Positions 1 to 6,018 are shown, counted from the stretch's first letter. The stretch is DNA of 7,814 bases from Anaerolineae bacterium (GCA_020848665.1 JADLHR010000544.1:1-7814); one strand, 5' to 3'. Numbers and translations: made by a program. Notes: generated by a model not told the origin, from the sequence alone.

Positions 1-285
1 AGCCCCTTCGCCGGGCTAAGCGAGACGGTGCTGCTGAACCTGTACCGCGAGGCGTTCGCGCTGCGGTTTGAGGACGGGACGCTGCGCGCAGTCGAAAGCG
101 TGGGCTTCACCGAGGACGGCACGATCAAGCTGCCGCCGACGCTGCTGCCCGCGCTGGTGCTCGGCCACCGAGATCGTCACGCGCTGCGCGCCGCTTATCC
201 CGATTTTGCAGCGTGGGGCCAGGCGGGATACCTGCTCGACGTGCTGTTCCCGCCGATGCGCAGCTTCCTCTACACGATTTACTGA
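1..285 (+). CDS. C-terminal fragment of a probable GNAT-family (Eis-like) N-acetyltransferase
   Basis: The reading frame is open at the window edge (beginning S-P-F-A-G-L) and ends at a TGA at 283-285, so only the last 94 residues are seen and the catalytic GNAT core lies outside. The fragment has a strand-rich stretch (LRFEDGTLRAVE), then PPTLLPALVLGHRDRHALRAAYPDF and an ending LLDVLFPPMRSFLYTIY. This layout of a hydrophobic helix, a 'G-[HY]-R-x-x-x-x-L-R-x-A-Y-P-D' block and a terminal 'L-F-P-x-x-x-S' is what I know from the sterol-carrier-like C-terminal domain of Eis-type acetyltransferases, which move an acetyl group from acetyl-CoA to an amine. The substrate cannot be told. A GTG at 28 could be read as a start, but the in-frame sequence upstream of it looks coding, so I treat the gene as truncated by the window. 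It converges on the minus-strand reductase gene, 29 bases away. Confidence 0.55.
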   Translation, partial: SPFAGLSETVLLNLYREAFALRFEDGTLRAVESVGFTEDGTIKLPPTLLPALVLGHRDRHALRAAYPDFAAWGQAGYLLDVLFPPMRSFLYTIY

Positions 286-312
286 ACGACTTGCTGAACG
301 ATCGCCTGAACG
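283..312 (+). repeat. Three TGAACG units at a 12-base period, carrying tandem in-frame stops
   Basis: TGAACG occurs at 283-288, 295-300 and 307-312, exactly 12 bases apart. The first TGA is the stop codon of the acetyltransferase fragment and the other two are in the same frame, giving a triple stop. The unit bases between copies (ACTTGC-like and ATCGCC-like) are only partly alike, so this is either a decayed 12-base tandem duplication or chance. It fills most of the gap between the two convergent genes. Confidence 0.5.
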
Positions 313-314
313 GG

Positions 315-1190
315 CTACAGCGGCCCGCTCCGTGACTGCTGCACGGCGCGCGCCTCGGCCAGCGACAGCAGCCGCGTGACCTTCAGCGCGACCTGCGCGC
401 GCGCCGTGCTGAGCACCAGCCGGCGCGGCTGATGCGCGGGCGCGGGCGCGGGGACGACATGCGCCGCTGGATCGTGGCCGACCGCTTCCAGCAGCGCGCA
501 GCCCAGGTCATAGCGGCTAAGCGGCTCCGGCCCGACGACATGCAGCAGACCGCTGAGGTCCGTTTCCGCCAGCTCCAGCAGGACATGCGCCAGGTTTTCG
601 GCCCAGATCGGGCAGCGAATCTGATCGGTGTAAAGCTGCACCGGCTGCCCCTGCGCGATCGCGCGCAGCATCCAGGCGACCTGCGCATTTGATGGCTCGA
701 AGTCGTAAATCAGGCTGGTGCGCACGATCAGCGCCGCCGGATCAAGCAGCCCGATCAACCGTTCAGCGTCAGCTTTCGCCTGTCCGTAGACGCTGTCGAG
801 AGCCGGGCGCGGCGGCGTGTCCTCGTCGTAGAGCGGCAGCGTCCCGTCGAAGACGAGATCAGTCGAGAGCGCGAGCAGGCGCGCGTCCGTCGAGCGCGCC
901 GCTTCGGTGATGGACTGCGCCGCCAGGTGGATCGCCTCAGCGTACCCCGGCCCGCTCCGCTCCGTCACCGCCGTGTGAATAATCACATCCGGCTGCAAGC
1001 CGGTGACGATTTCCTCGACGCGCACGTGGTCGCGCAGATCAAGCTGGACCGGTAACCCCGCGCGAATCCCCGACGCATGCTGAAAATACCCGGCGTACAC
1101 GTCCCAGCCTGCGCTGGCGGCCAGTGCGCTGAGCGGGCCGCCGAGCGTGCCGCTCGCGCCGGTAATGAACACCCGCCGCCCGCGCCGCAT
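315..1190 (-). CDS. RmlD-like SDR-family sugar-nucleotide reductase/epimerase
   Basis: A 291-residue extended short-chain dehydrogenase of the RmlD (dTDP-4-dehydrorhamnose reductase) group, which uses NAD(P)H to reduce keto-sugars joined to nucleotides in the cytoplasm. Seen directly: an N-terminal Rossmann fold with the glycine motif GASGTLG at residues 11-17, an acidic strand end (LDLRD, 50-54), the family block STDLVFDG at 109-116 that supplies the catalytic Thr/Ser, and the catalytic pair Y135/K139 in YGQAK. The RCPIWAENLA segment (192-201) matches the usual 'RPT.wa.dLA' substrate-domain motif. The length is typical (about 280-300). The ATG is one base past the rnc stop (TGA-G-ATG) with no good Shine-Dalgarno of its own, so it is probably translationally coupled to rnc. 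The exact sugar substrate is not shown: no rmlA, rmlB or rmlC is nearby, and a different NDP-sugar reductase or a non-sugar SDR is possible. Confidence 0.85.
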   Translation of the reverse strand: MRRGRRVFITGASGTLGGPLSALAASAGWDVYAGYFQHASGIRAGLPVQLDLRDHVRVEEIVTGLQPDVIIHTAVTERSGPGYAEAIHLAAQSITEAARSTDARLLALSTDLVFDGTLPLYDEDTPPRPALDSVYGQAKADAERLIGLLDPAALIVRTSLIYDFEPSNAQVAWMLRAIAQGQPVQLYTDQIRCPIWAENLAHVLLELAETDLSGLLHVVGPEPLSRYDLGCALLEAVGHDPAAHVVPAPAPAHQPRRLVLSTARAQVALKVTRLLSLAEARAVQQSRSGPL

Positions 1191-1191
1191 C

Positions 1192-1908
1192 TCAGTCCGC
1201 CGCGTCGAACACGATTTCGCCAGCCTCGATCGCGCTTAGGGCCTGCTGCGCCGCCAGTTGCGCCGCCGCCTGCTTGCTGTGCCCAACGCCGCGCCCACAC
1301 TCCGTCTGGCCGATGATCACGGCGACGGTGAACTCCTTGGCGTGATCCGGCCCCTCACTGGCAACGGTGCGGTAGATCGGAGTCTGGCCCAGTCTGGCCT
1401 GGCTCCATTCCTGCAACAGGCTCTTGGCATCCTTGTCGGCAGCGCGCCGCAGAATATCCTGCAAGGCCGGTCCCAGCAGCGGCTCGGCAAACGCCTGGGC
1501 TGCCTCCATGCCCTGGTCCAGATACAGCGCACCGACCAGCGCCTCAAACGAGCCGCACAGGTTGCTGATCCGCCGCCGCCCGCCCGACTCGTCCTCGCCT
1601 CGCCCCAGCAGCAGGGCGTCGCCCAGATGAAGCGTCTGCGCAAAGTGCGCCAGCGCCTCGGTACGAACCAGCCCGGCGCGCAGGCGGGTAAGCTGGCCCT
1701 CGTCCATCTCCGGGAAGCGGTGATACAGCCACGCTCCGGCGATGAAATCAAGCACTGCGTCACCCAGAAACTCCAGCCGCTCATTGTCCTCAAGCGTGTG
1801 CTCAGGGTGCTCATTGAGATACGACCGGTGCGTCAGGGCGCGCTGAAGCAGGGATGGATCGGTGAAGCGGACCTCAAGCCGGTCTTGGACTTTTGTCAGA
1901 TCGGGCAT
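1192..1908 (-). CDS. rnc: Ribonuclease III
   Basis: A 238-residue RNase III, the Mg-dependent endonuclease that cuts double-stranded RNA in rRNA precursors and structured mRNAs. The N-terminal nuclease domain (about 1-150) carries the signature NERLEFLGDAVLD at 42-54, with E43, E46 and D50 matching E. coli E38, E41 and D45; E70 in MDEG matches E65. The double-stranded RNA-binding domain (about 160-228) ends with the helix GHSKQAAAQLAAQQAL. One active-site position is odd: in NLCGSFEALVGALYLD the E122 equivalent of E. coli E117 is kept, but the partner Asp (E. coli D114) is G119. An in-frame TGA 4 codons' length or less upstream makes this ATG the first possible start; a GAGGA at 1921-1925 lies 12 bases before it, slightly far. 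The gene sits downstream of a terminator and so probably has its own promoter, and it is followed at one base by the reductase gene. Confidence 0.96.
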   Translation of the reverse strand: MPDLTKVQDRLEVRFTDPSLLQRALTHRSYLNEHPEHTLEDNERLEFLGDAVLDFIAGAWLYHRFPEMDEGQLTRLRAGLVRTEALAHFAQTLHLGDALLLGRGEDESGGRRRISNLCGSFEALVGALYLDQGMEAAQAFAEPLLGPALQDILRRAADKDAKSLLQEWSQARLGQTPIYRTVASEGPDHAKEFTVAVIIGQTECGRGVGHSKQAAAQLAAQQALSAIEAGEIVFDAAD

Positions 1909-1961
1909 ATGTCACGTGTATCCTCATATGAGCGCAAACACCTGCCAACAGGCGTCGCAGC

Positions 1962-1967
1962 ATTCTA
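1962..1967 (-). promoter_or_regulatory. Candidate -10 box for rnc
   Basis: On the minus strand the hexamer TAGAAT (one mismatch to TATAAT) lies about 54 bases before the rnc start and downstream of the terminator that ends the preceding transcript, which is where a separate rnc promoter would be expected. No convincing -35 box is found at 16-18 bases, so if it works it may depend on an activator or on the direct repeat just upstream. Confidence 0.3.
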
Positions 1968-1970
1968 ACC

Positions 1971-1987
1971 ACAGGTTTAACAGGTTT
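1971..1987 (-). repeat. 8-base direct repeat upstream of the candidate rnc promoter
   Basis: ACAGGTTT occurs at 1971-1978 and again at 1980-1987 (plus-strand sense), one base apart. It lies immediately upstream of the candidate rnc -10 box, over the -15 to -35 zone. The placement would suit a regulator binding site, but it may be chance. No partner copy is visible elsewhere in the window. Confidence 0.4.
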
Positions 1988-2000
1988 GGCCGCTCCCGGC

Positions 2001-2030
2001 GAAAAGAACGCTCGCCGTTGGCGAGCGTTC
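2001..2030 (-). terminator. Intrinsic terminator after the lipoprotein gene
   Basis: A perfect inverted repeat: 11-base arms GAACGCTCGCC (2006-2016) and GGCGAGCGTTC (2020-2030) with a 3-base loop. Read on the minus strand the hairpin is followed at once by TTTTC, so it is a rho-independent terminator for the tlyA-FHA-lipoprotein transcript, 40 bases after the lipoprotein stop. On the plus strand the arm is followed by GCATCTC, with no T tract, which fixes the direction. Confidence 0.85.
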
Positions 2031-2069
2031 GCATCTCACGAATATCTCCACGCCCGATGAACTCGCAGC

Positions 2070-2540
2070 CTAGTGAAGCGCGTCCAGCGCGCCGCGCGCG
2101 TCCAGCAGCGCCAGCACGCGCTCGTCAGCGCCGCACACCAGCCATTGGCCTTCCATCCGCGCGACCCGGACGGTCCAGGGCGCGTCGGAGGTGCGGCGCT
2201 CCTGAACCTCATAGCGCACGTCCTCCGAGCGCAGGTGCATTTCCATTTTGCCGTACACCGCGACATCGACTGTCGCGGCGTCGCCCGCATCCGGCGCGTT
2301 ATAGCGCAGGTCAAAGGAATAGCTCACGTCGCGATCCTTGCCCATGTCAAGGTTCACGTTGTCATGGAAATCCCGGCACAACAAGGCGCGCACGCCGTCC
2401 TGATCTTCATCGCGGAGCCGGTTGAAAAAGATCTCGACCACCCCGGCGGGCGTGGCGCGGTCAGGGCTGTCACAGCCAGCCAGCGCTAGCCCGGCCAGCA
2501 TCCCTGCCGCCAGCAGGATCAGAAGCCGCTTTCCGAGCAT
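2070..2540 (-). CDS. Small secreted lipoprotein, NTF2-like/DUF4878-type fold suspected
   Basis: A 156-residue protein with a clear lipoprotein signal peptide: basic start MLGKR, hydrophobic core to about residue 20, and lipobox LAGC with the lipidated Cys at 23. The mature part opens with ATPAGVVEIFFNRLRDEDQDG (29-49), a helix pattern I associate with NTF2-like and DUF4878-type lipoproteins ('Vv.~Ff~al~~gD'), and continues as alternating strands to about residue 140 with WTVRVARMEGQWLVC (122-136), typical of the last two strands of that cone-shaped fold. The fold assignment is inference; no catalytic residues are evident and I give no function. It should be anchored on the outer face of the membrane. 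The start has an A/G-rich site (GGAAAGGGG) 5 bases upstream. It follows the FHA gene by 63 bases and is closed by a strong terminator, so it is probably the last gene of that transcript. Confidence 0.85.
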   Translation of the reverse strand: MLGKRLLILLAAGMLAGLALAGCDSPDRATPAGVVEIFFNRLRDEDQDGVRALLCRDFHDNVNLDMGKDRDVSYSFDLRYNAPDAGDAATVDVAVYGKMEMHLRSEDVRYEVQERRTSDAPWTVRVARMEGQWLVCGADERVLALLDARGALDALH

Positions 2541-2603
2541 AACTACCCCTTTCCTGTGTTTCCGCCTGGCAACTGTTGCATCCTCGCCGGGCGCTCTCGT
2601 CAG

Positions 2604-3110
2604 TCACACATACCGGACGCGGATCACCAGCCGGCCCAGCCGCAGCTCGTCCCCGTCGCGCAGAATCCGTCGCTCAGATGGAATGAGCCGCTGCCCATTG
2701 AGAAACGTCGAGTTCGCGCTGCCCAGATCAGCCAGCCCGATGGTATCATGCTGCCGGATCAGCGCCAGGTGACGCCGCGAGACTCCCTTTTCGACCGCGC
2801 CAAACGGCGTCAGGTCGATATCCGGTTGCTCAACATCCTGTTCGTCGTGGCAGCGCCCGACTACAAGCTCATTCACTACCGGGAACGACAGCACATCAGC
2901 CGTGTCGCGAAACACCAGCTCCAGCCGGTTCTGATAATCGAAATAGGCGGTGCCCCAGCGGCGCTTGGGTGGCAGAGCCTCGTACACCTGCTCCAGGCGT
3001 ATCGTAGTGTTCGCCAGACCCGGCAAGCCGCCTGGTAGAATATGGCCGCAGGCATAACAGTAGGATTCTGCCGGGCCGTTGGACTTCTCGCAGTTGGGGC
3101 AGACCTGCAT
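2604..3110 (-). CDS. Zinc-ribbon plus FHA-domain protein
   Basis: About 168 residues (numbering here counts from the GTG one codon upstream). The N-terminus is a zinc ribbon with two CxxC knuckles, C5/C8 (VCPNC) and C19/C22 (CYAC). A linker of about 60 residues leads to a C-terminal forkhead-associated domain from about residue 60: GR at 86-87, GVSRRH at 110-115 (the Ser/Arg pThr-binding loop) and DLGSANSTFLNG at 129-140. FHA domains bind phosphothreonine peptides, so this is probably a reader for a Ser/Thr kinase pathway; no kinase gene is in the window. It lacks a signal peptide or membrane segment and should be cytoplasmic. GTG at 3113 and ATG at 3110 are adjacent starts; I prefer ATG because GGAGGAG is then 8 bases away rather than 5. 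A perfect TATAAT lies 44 bases upstream. Confidence 0.92.
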   Translation of the reverse strand: MQVCPNCEKSNGPAESYCYACGHILPGGLPGLANTTIRLEQVYEALPPKRRWGTAYFDYQNRLELVFRDTADVLSFPVVNELVVGRCHDEQDVEQPDIDLTPFGAVEKGVSRRHLALIRQHDTIGLADLGSANSTFLNGQRLIPSERRILRDGDELRLGRLVIRVRYV

Positions 3111-3118
3111 CACGCACG

Positions 3119-3125
3119 CTCCTCC
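3119..3125 (-). promoter_or_regulatory. Shine-Dalgarno for the FHA gene
   Basis: GGAGGAG on the minus strand, 8 bases before ATG 3110 and 5 before GTG 3113. It is the strongest ribosome site among the minus-strand genes here and supports the ATG start. Confidence 0.75.
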
Positions 3126-3153
3126 GCGTGGCTCCGCGCCCGAGATTGTGGAG

Positions 3154-3182
3154 ATTATACACCCGCTCGCTCGCCAGGGGAA
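3154..3182 (-). promoter_or_regulatory. Candidate sigma70-type promoter for the FHA gene
   Basis: On the minus strand a perfect -10 box TATAAT (3154-3159) lies 17 bases from TTCCCC (3177-3182), a weak -35 with 3 of 6 matches. Transcription would start near 3147, leaving a leader of about 37 bases before the FHA start. The promoter lies in the 73-base gap after tlyA, where no terminator is seen, so the FHA and lipoprotein genes may be expressed both from here and by read-through. Confidence 0.6.
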
Positions 3183-3183
3183 T

Positions 3184-4002
3184 TCAGGCCGGGCCGGGCG
3201 AATCGGCGTCGGGCGCAGCGTGTGCAGCGGCCACCGCCCCGGCGATCAGCGCGCCGCGATCGGCCGGTATGCCGGGCGGCAGCGCCAGCCACGCCAGAAA
3301 CTCGACGTTGCCCGCCGGGCCTTTGATCGGAGACGCGACCAGTCCGCACAGGCCAAACCCGTCGGCTTCCGCCGCCGCCAGCACGTCGTCGAGAACCTGG
3401 GTGTGAATCGCGGCGTCGCGCACCACCCCTCCCTTGCCAACCTGCCCCTTGCCCGCCTCGAACTGCGGCTTGATCAGCACGATCAGGTCGGCAGCCCCCG
3501 CGATCCAGCCCTTAAACACTGGCAACAGCAAACGCAGCGAGATAAACGACGCGTCGGCTACGATCAGGCTGACCGGCTCCGGCAGCCGTTCCAGGTAACG
3601 CGCGTTGGTACGCTCCAGCGGGACAACGCGCGGATTGGCGCGCAGCCGGTAGTCAAGCTGCCCATAGCCCACGTCAATCGCATAGACGCGCGCTGCGCCC
3701 GCTTGCAGCAGGCAGTCGGTGAAGCCGCCAGTGCTGGCGCCTACATCGGCGCACACCCGGCCGGCAACTGTCACCGGAAAAGCAGCCAGCGCCCCGGCGA
3801 GCTTTTCGCCGCCCCGGCTGACAAAGCGTGCGGCTTGCCTGACTTCCAGGGGGGCATCGTCGGGCACGCGCATCCCCGGCTTGTCGCGCACTTCCCCCGC
3901 AACGCGTACCTCGCCCGCCATGATCATGCGCCGCGCTGCTTCGCGGCTGGGCGCTAACCCTCGCTCCGCCAGCAGCGTGTCCAGCCGGGTTTTCTGCACC
4001 AT
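3184..4002 (-). CDS. tlyA: TlyA-family rRNA 2'-O-methyltransferase (S4 domain plus FtsJ-like domain)
   Basis: A 272-residue protein with an N-terminal S4 RNA-binding domain (about 5-60: RLDTLLAERGL, then SREAARRMIMAGEV) and a SAM-dependent methyltransferase domain. Motifs include VSRGGEKL, the SAM-binding DVGASTGGFTD (86-96), DVGYGQLDYRL, DASFISL and LIKPQFEAG. The K-D-K-E tetrad of 2'-O-methyltransferases is complete as K67, D150, K178 and E235. Characterised TlyA proteins methylate cytidine 2'-OH in 23S rRNA, and some also in 16S rRNA, which makes the ribosome sensitive to capreomycin; the old name 'hemolysin A' is a mis-assignment. The frame could extend to 4137, but the added 45 residues are unlike the family, and the ATG at 4002 has GAGGAG 5 bases upstream, so I use 4002. 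It is the first gene of the minus-strand cluster and diverges from the UbiA-family gene. Confidence 0.95.
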   Translation of the reverse strand: MVQKTRLDTLLAERGLAPSREAARRMIMAGEVRVAGEVRDKPGMRVPDDAPLEVRQAARFVSRGGEKLAGALAAFPVTVAGRVCADVGASTGGFTDCLLQAGAARVYAIDVGYGQLDYRLRANPRVVPLERTNARYLERLPEPVSLIVADASFISLRLLLPVFKGWIAGAADLIVLIKPQFEAGKGQVGKGGVVRDAAIHTQVLDDVLAAAEADGFGLCGLVASPIKGPAGNVEFLAWLALPPGIPADRGALIAGAVAAAHAAPDADSPGPA

Positions 4003-4007
4003 GTTCG

Positions 4008-4013
4008 CTCCTC
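4008..4013 (-). promoter_or_regulatory. Shine-Dalgarno that fixes the tlyA start
   Basis: GAGGAG on the minus strand, 5 bases before the ATG at 4002. It decides against the longer in-frame start at 4137, which would place the ribosome site inside the coding region. Confidence 0.75.
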
Positions 4014-4032
4014 GTGCTTCCTCGTCGCGCCG

Positions 4033-4038
4033 AGTGTA
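4033..4038 (-). promoter_or_regulatory. Weak candidate -10 box for tlyA
   Basis: TACACT on the minus strand (4 of 6 matches to TATAAT), 30 bases before the tlyA start. No clear -35 is seen at the right distance. It is listed because tlyA needs a promoter in the 129-base divergent region and nothing better is visible on this strand. Confidence 0.25.
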
Positions 4039-4064
4039 CCGCAACTTGGCGCGCGCTGGGCCGG

Positions 4065-4094
4065 TTCGCGTCGCCCAGCTATCCTCGTTATAAT
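4065..4094 (+). promoter_or_regulatory. Candidate promoter of the UbiA-family/mevalonate kinase operon
   Basis: A perfect -10 TATAAT (4089-4094) stands 18 bases from TTCGCG (4065-4070), a weak -35. Transcription would start near 4101, about 31 bases before the ATG at 4132. The -10 box overlaps the ATG at 4093 that begins the longest reading frame, so that ATG would not be in the mRNA. Confidence 0.6.
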
Positions 4095-4131
4095 GCGGAG
4101 CGTTCGCCCGTGCTGTGTGAGCGAGATACCG

Positions 4132-5055
4132 ATGCAAGCTGTGTTAGCGCCTCTCAAAGCGCTCTGGATCACCATCCCGGCGCCGGTTCGCGGTCTAATC
4201 CGCACCATGCGGCCCAAGCAGTGGCCCAAAAATGGCTTCGTCTACGCCGGCATCCTGTTCGACCAGCAGATTCTGGACGCCGGGCCGTTTGCCCGCGTGA
4301 CGCTGGCGTTCGTCCTGCTCTGCCTGTCGGCCAGCGCGATCTACATCATCAATGACCTAGTCGATATCGAGCGCGACCGGCTGCATCCGCGCAAACGCGA
4401 GCGGGCGCTGGCATCCGGGCAGCTTCCGGTGCGCTGGGCGGTGGCCGCCGCGATTGTGCTGCCCGTGCTGGCGCTCGGCATCAGCCTGCTGTTCAGCCCG
4501 CCGCTGACGCTGGTGCTGCTGGCGTACCTCGCGCTGCATATCGCATACTCGTTCTGGCTGAAGAATATCGTGCTGATCGATGTCTTCGCCATCGCGGCGG
4601 GGTTCATCCTGCGCGTCGTCGCCGGGATCGTGGTGATCACGGTGACGCACTTCTCGCCCTGGCTGTACATCTGCGCCGGGCTGCTCGCGCTGTTTCTCGC
4701 GGTGGGCAAGCGCCGTCAGGAGCTTCTGCTGCTGGCCGACGGCGCCAGCCATCACCGCGCAACCTACAAGGACTACAATCTGCCGCTGCTGGACGACATG
4801 CTCCGCATAGTGACAACCGGCAGCGTCATCACCTACATGCTGTACACCATCGAGTCGCAGACGATCCGCAGCAACGAGCACAGGATGCTGCTGACCGTTC
4901 CCTTCGTGATCTACGGCGTCTTTCGCTACCTCTACCTGATCCACGTCGCGGGCGAAGGCAGCGCGCCGGATGAGCTGTTGTTCAAAGACTGGCCGCTGCT
5001 ACTCACCGTGATTTTATGGGTGCTGGCCGTTGGCTTGATCCTGTACGTGGTTTGA
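4132..5055 (+). CDS. UbiA-family prenyltransferase, probable decaprenyl-phosphate phosphoribosyltransferase type
   Basis: A 307-residue integral membrane protein with about nine hydrophobic segments. The N-terminal block TMRPKQWPKNGFVYAG (25-40), the first Asp motif NDLVDIERDRLHP (74-86) with K88, and the second conserved region YSFWLKNIVLIDV (139-151) followed by GF.LR..AG match the DPPR-synthase branch of UbiA (Mycobacterium Rv3806c type), which moves 5-phosphoribose from PRPP to polyprenyl phosphate. KRRQE (193-197) also fits that branch. The common 'R-P-x-A-[SA]-G' after the first motif reads R-A-L-A-S-G here. The frame can start at 4093, but that ATG overlaps the promoter, so I use 4132; no strong Shine-Dalgarno is seen. 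Mevalonate kinase follows 15 bases later, almost certainly on one transcript. The real acceptor and donor are inferred; another UbiA reaction such as quinone or heme prenylation is less likely given the PKQWPKN block. Confidence 0.85.
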   Translation: MQAVLAPLKALWITIPAPVRGLIRTMRPKQWPKNGFVYAGILFDQQILDAGPFARVTLAFVLLCLSASAIYIINDLVDIERDRLHPRKRERALASGQLPVRWAVAAAIVLPVLALGISLLFSPPLTLVLLAYLALHIAYSFWLKNIVLIDVFAIAAGFILRVVAGIVVITVTHFSPWLYICAGLLALFLAVGKRRQELLLLADGASHHRATYKDYNLPLLDDMLRIVTTGSVITYMLYTIESQTIRSNEHRMLLTVPFVIYGVFRYLYLIHVAGEGSAPDELLFKDWPLLLTVILWVLAVGLILYVV

Positions 5056-5070
5056 TGGGAAAAATCCGCC

Positions 5071-6018
5071 ATGCAGACCGCGCGCGCGCATGCCCCCGGC
5101 AAGGTTATCCTGTTCGGTGAGCACGCCGTGGTGTATCACCAGCCCGCGATTGCCGTGCCGCTGGCTGCGGTCCAGGCGCGGGCCGAGGCCATCCCTGATG
5201 ATCTGGGCAGCGGCCTGACCGTCCACGCGCCGGATGTTAATCGCGTGCTGCGTGTCACTGGCGATCTCGATCAGTCCGATCCGCTCTACAACGCGCTGAT
5301 CTACCCGCTGGAGCTGGCGCTGGCCGCGCTGAACGCGCCGGTCCCGGACCTGGCGATCACGATCCGCTCCAGCATCCCGATCGCCAGCGGGCTGGGCAGC
5401 GGCGCGGCGCTGGCGACGGCGCTAGTGCGCGCGCTGGCGCTGGCGCTGGGCCGCCCCCTGTCCAACAGCGCCCTCAACGCGCTGATCTACGAGGTCGAGA
5501 AGCGTCATCACGGCAACCCCAGCGGCATCGACAACACCGTGATCGTCTACGAGCGCCCGGTCTATTTCGTGCGCGGCGCGCCGCCTACCCCATTCACGAT
5601 TGCCGCGCCATTCACATTTGTCATTGGAGATACCGGGGTCAACAGCCCGACGCATCTCACCGTCGGGGATGTGGGCCGGCTGGTCGAGGCCGAGCCGGAG
5701 CGCGTCACGCCGATCTTCGCACACATCGGCGCAATAGCGGACCAGGCGCGCGCCGCCATCGAAGCGGGCTGTCCCGCCGCATTGGGGCCGCTGATGAACG
5801 AGAATCAAACCCTGCTGCGCGCGCTAACCGTTTCCTCGCCAGAGCTGGACGACCTATGCGCTGCCGCGCTGCGCGCCGGGGCGCTCGGCGCGAAGCTTTC
5901 CGGCGGCGGGCGCGGCGGCAACATGATCGCGCTGGTCGCGCCAGACCAGGCGCCGGTCATCGCCGGGGCGCTGCGCGACGCTGGGGCAACCGCCGTCTTC
6001 GCCACGACCGTCCGGTAA
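5071..6018 (+). CDS. mvk: Mevalonate kinase (GHMP kinase family)
   Basis: A 315-residue cytoplasmic GHMP kinase that phosphorylates mevalonate at O5 with ATP. Motif 1 is APGKVILFGEHAVVY (8-22), the mevalonate kinase form with K11, E17 and H18. Motif 2 is PIASGLGSGAA (103-113). The region EKRHHGNPSGIDNTV (143-157) holds E143 and the catalytic Asp D154. Motif 3 is KLSGGGRGGNM (275-285). GNPSGIDN and FGEHAVVY set it apart from homoserine and galactose kinases. Two positions differ from textbook enzymes: motif 2 has Gly at 111 where the second Ser of GLGSSAA binds Mg-ATP, and motif 3 has an Arg in place of a glycine. The start is fixed by the conserved N-terminus; the ribosome site (GATGGGA region, about 10 bases away) is weak, suggesting coupling to the UbiA-family gene 15 bases upstream. 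Mevalonate kinase in a bacterium indicates use of the mevalonate route to isoprenoids; no other gene of that route is in the window. Confidence 0.93.
   Translation: MQTARAHAPGKVILFGEHAVVYHQPAIAVPLAAVQARAEAIPDDLGSGLTVHAPDVNRVLRVTGDLDQSDPLYNALIYPLELALAALNAPVPDLAITIRSSIPIASGLGSGAALATALVRALALALGRPLSNSALNALIYEVEKRHHGNPSGIDNTVIVYERPVYFVRGAPPTPFTIAAPFTFVIGDTGVNSPTHLTVGDVGRLVEAEPERVTPIFAHIGAIADQARAAIEAGCPAALGPLMNENQTLLRALTVSSPELDDLCAAALRAGALGAKLSGGGRGGNMIALVAPDQAPVIAGALRDAGATAVFATTVR

Noticed and set aside
311..327. CGGGC/GCCCG inverted repeat between the convergent acetyltransferase and reductase genes
   Set aside because: It is a five-pair stem, partly inside the reductase coding end, without a T tract on either strand.
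1258..1968. A 236-codon plus-strand frame opposite rnc
   Set aside because: It is antisense to a protein with the full RNase III signature, and its translation is Gln/Arg/Leu-rich without domain character: a GC-driven shadow.
3079..3957. A 292-codon plus-strand frame opposite tlyA and the FHA gene
   Set aside because: It spans two well-supported genes on the other strand and reads as Arg/Ala/Gln-rich noise.
4093..4131. A 13-residue N-terminal extension of the UbiA-family gene
   Set aside because: The ATG at 4093 overlaps the TATAAT box, so it would lie upstream of the transcript start.
4003..4137. A 45-residue N-terminal extension of tlyA
   Set aside because: The added residues do not resemble the family, and GAGGAG sits 5 bases before the ATG at 4002.
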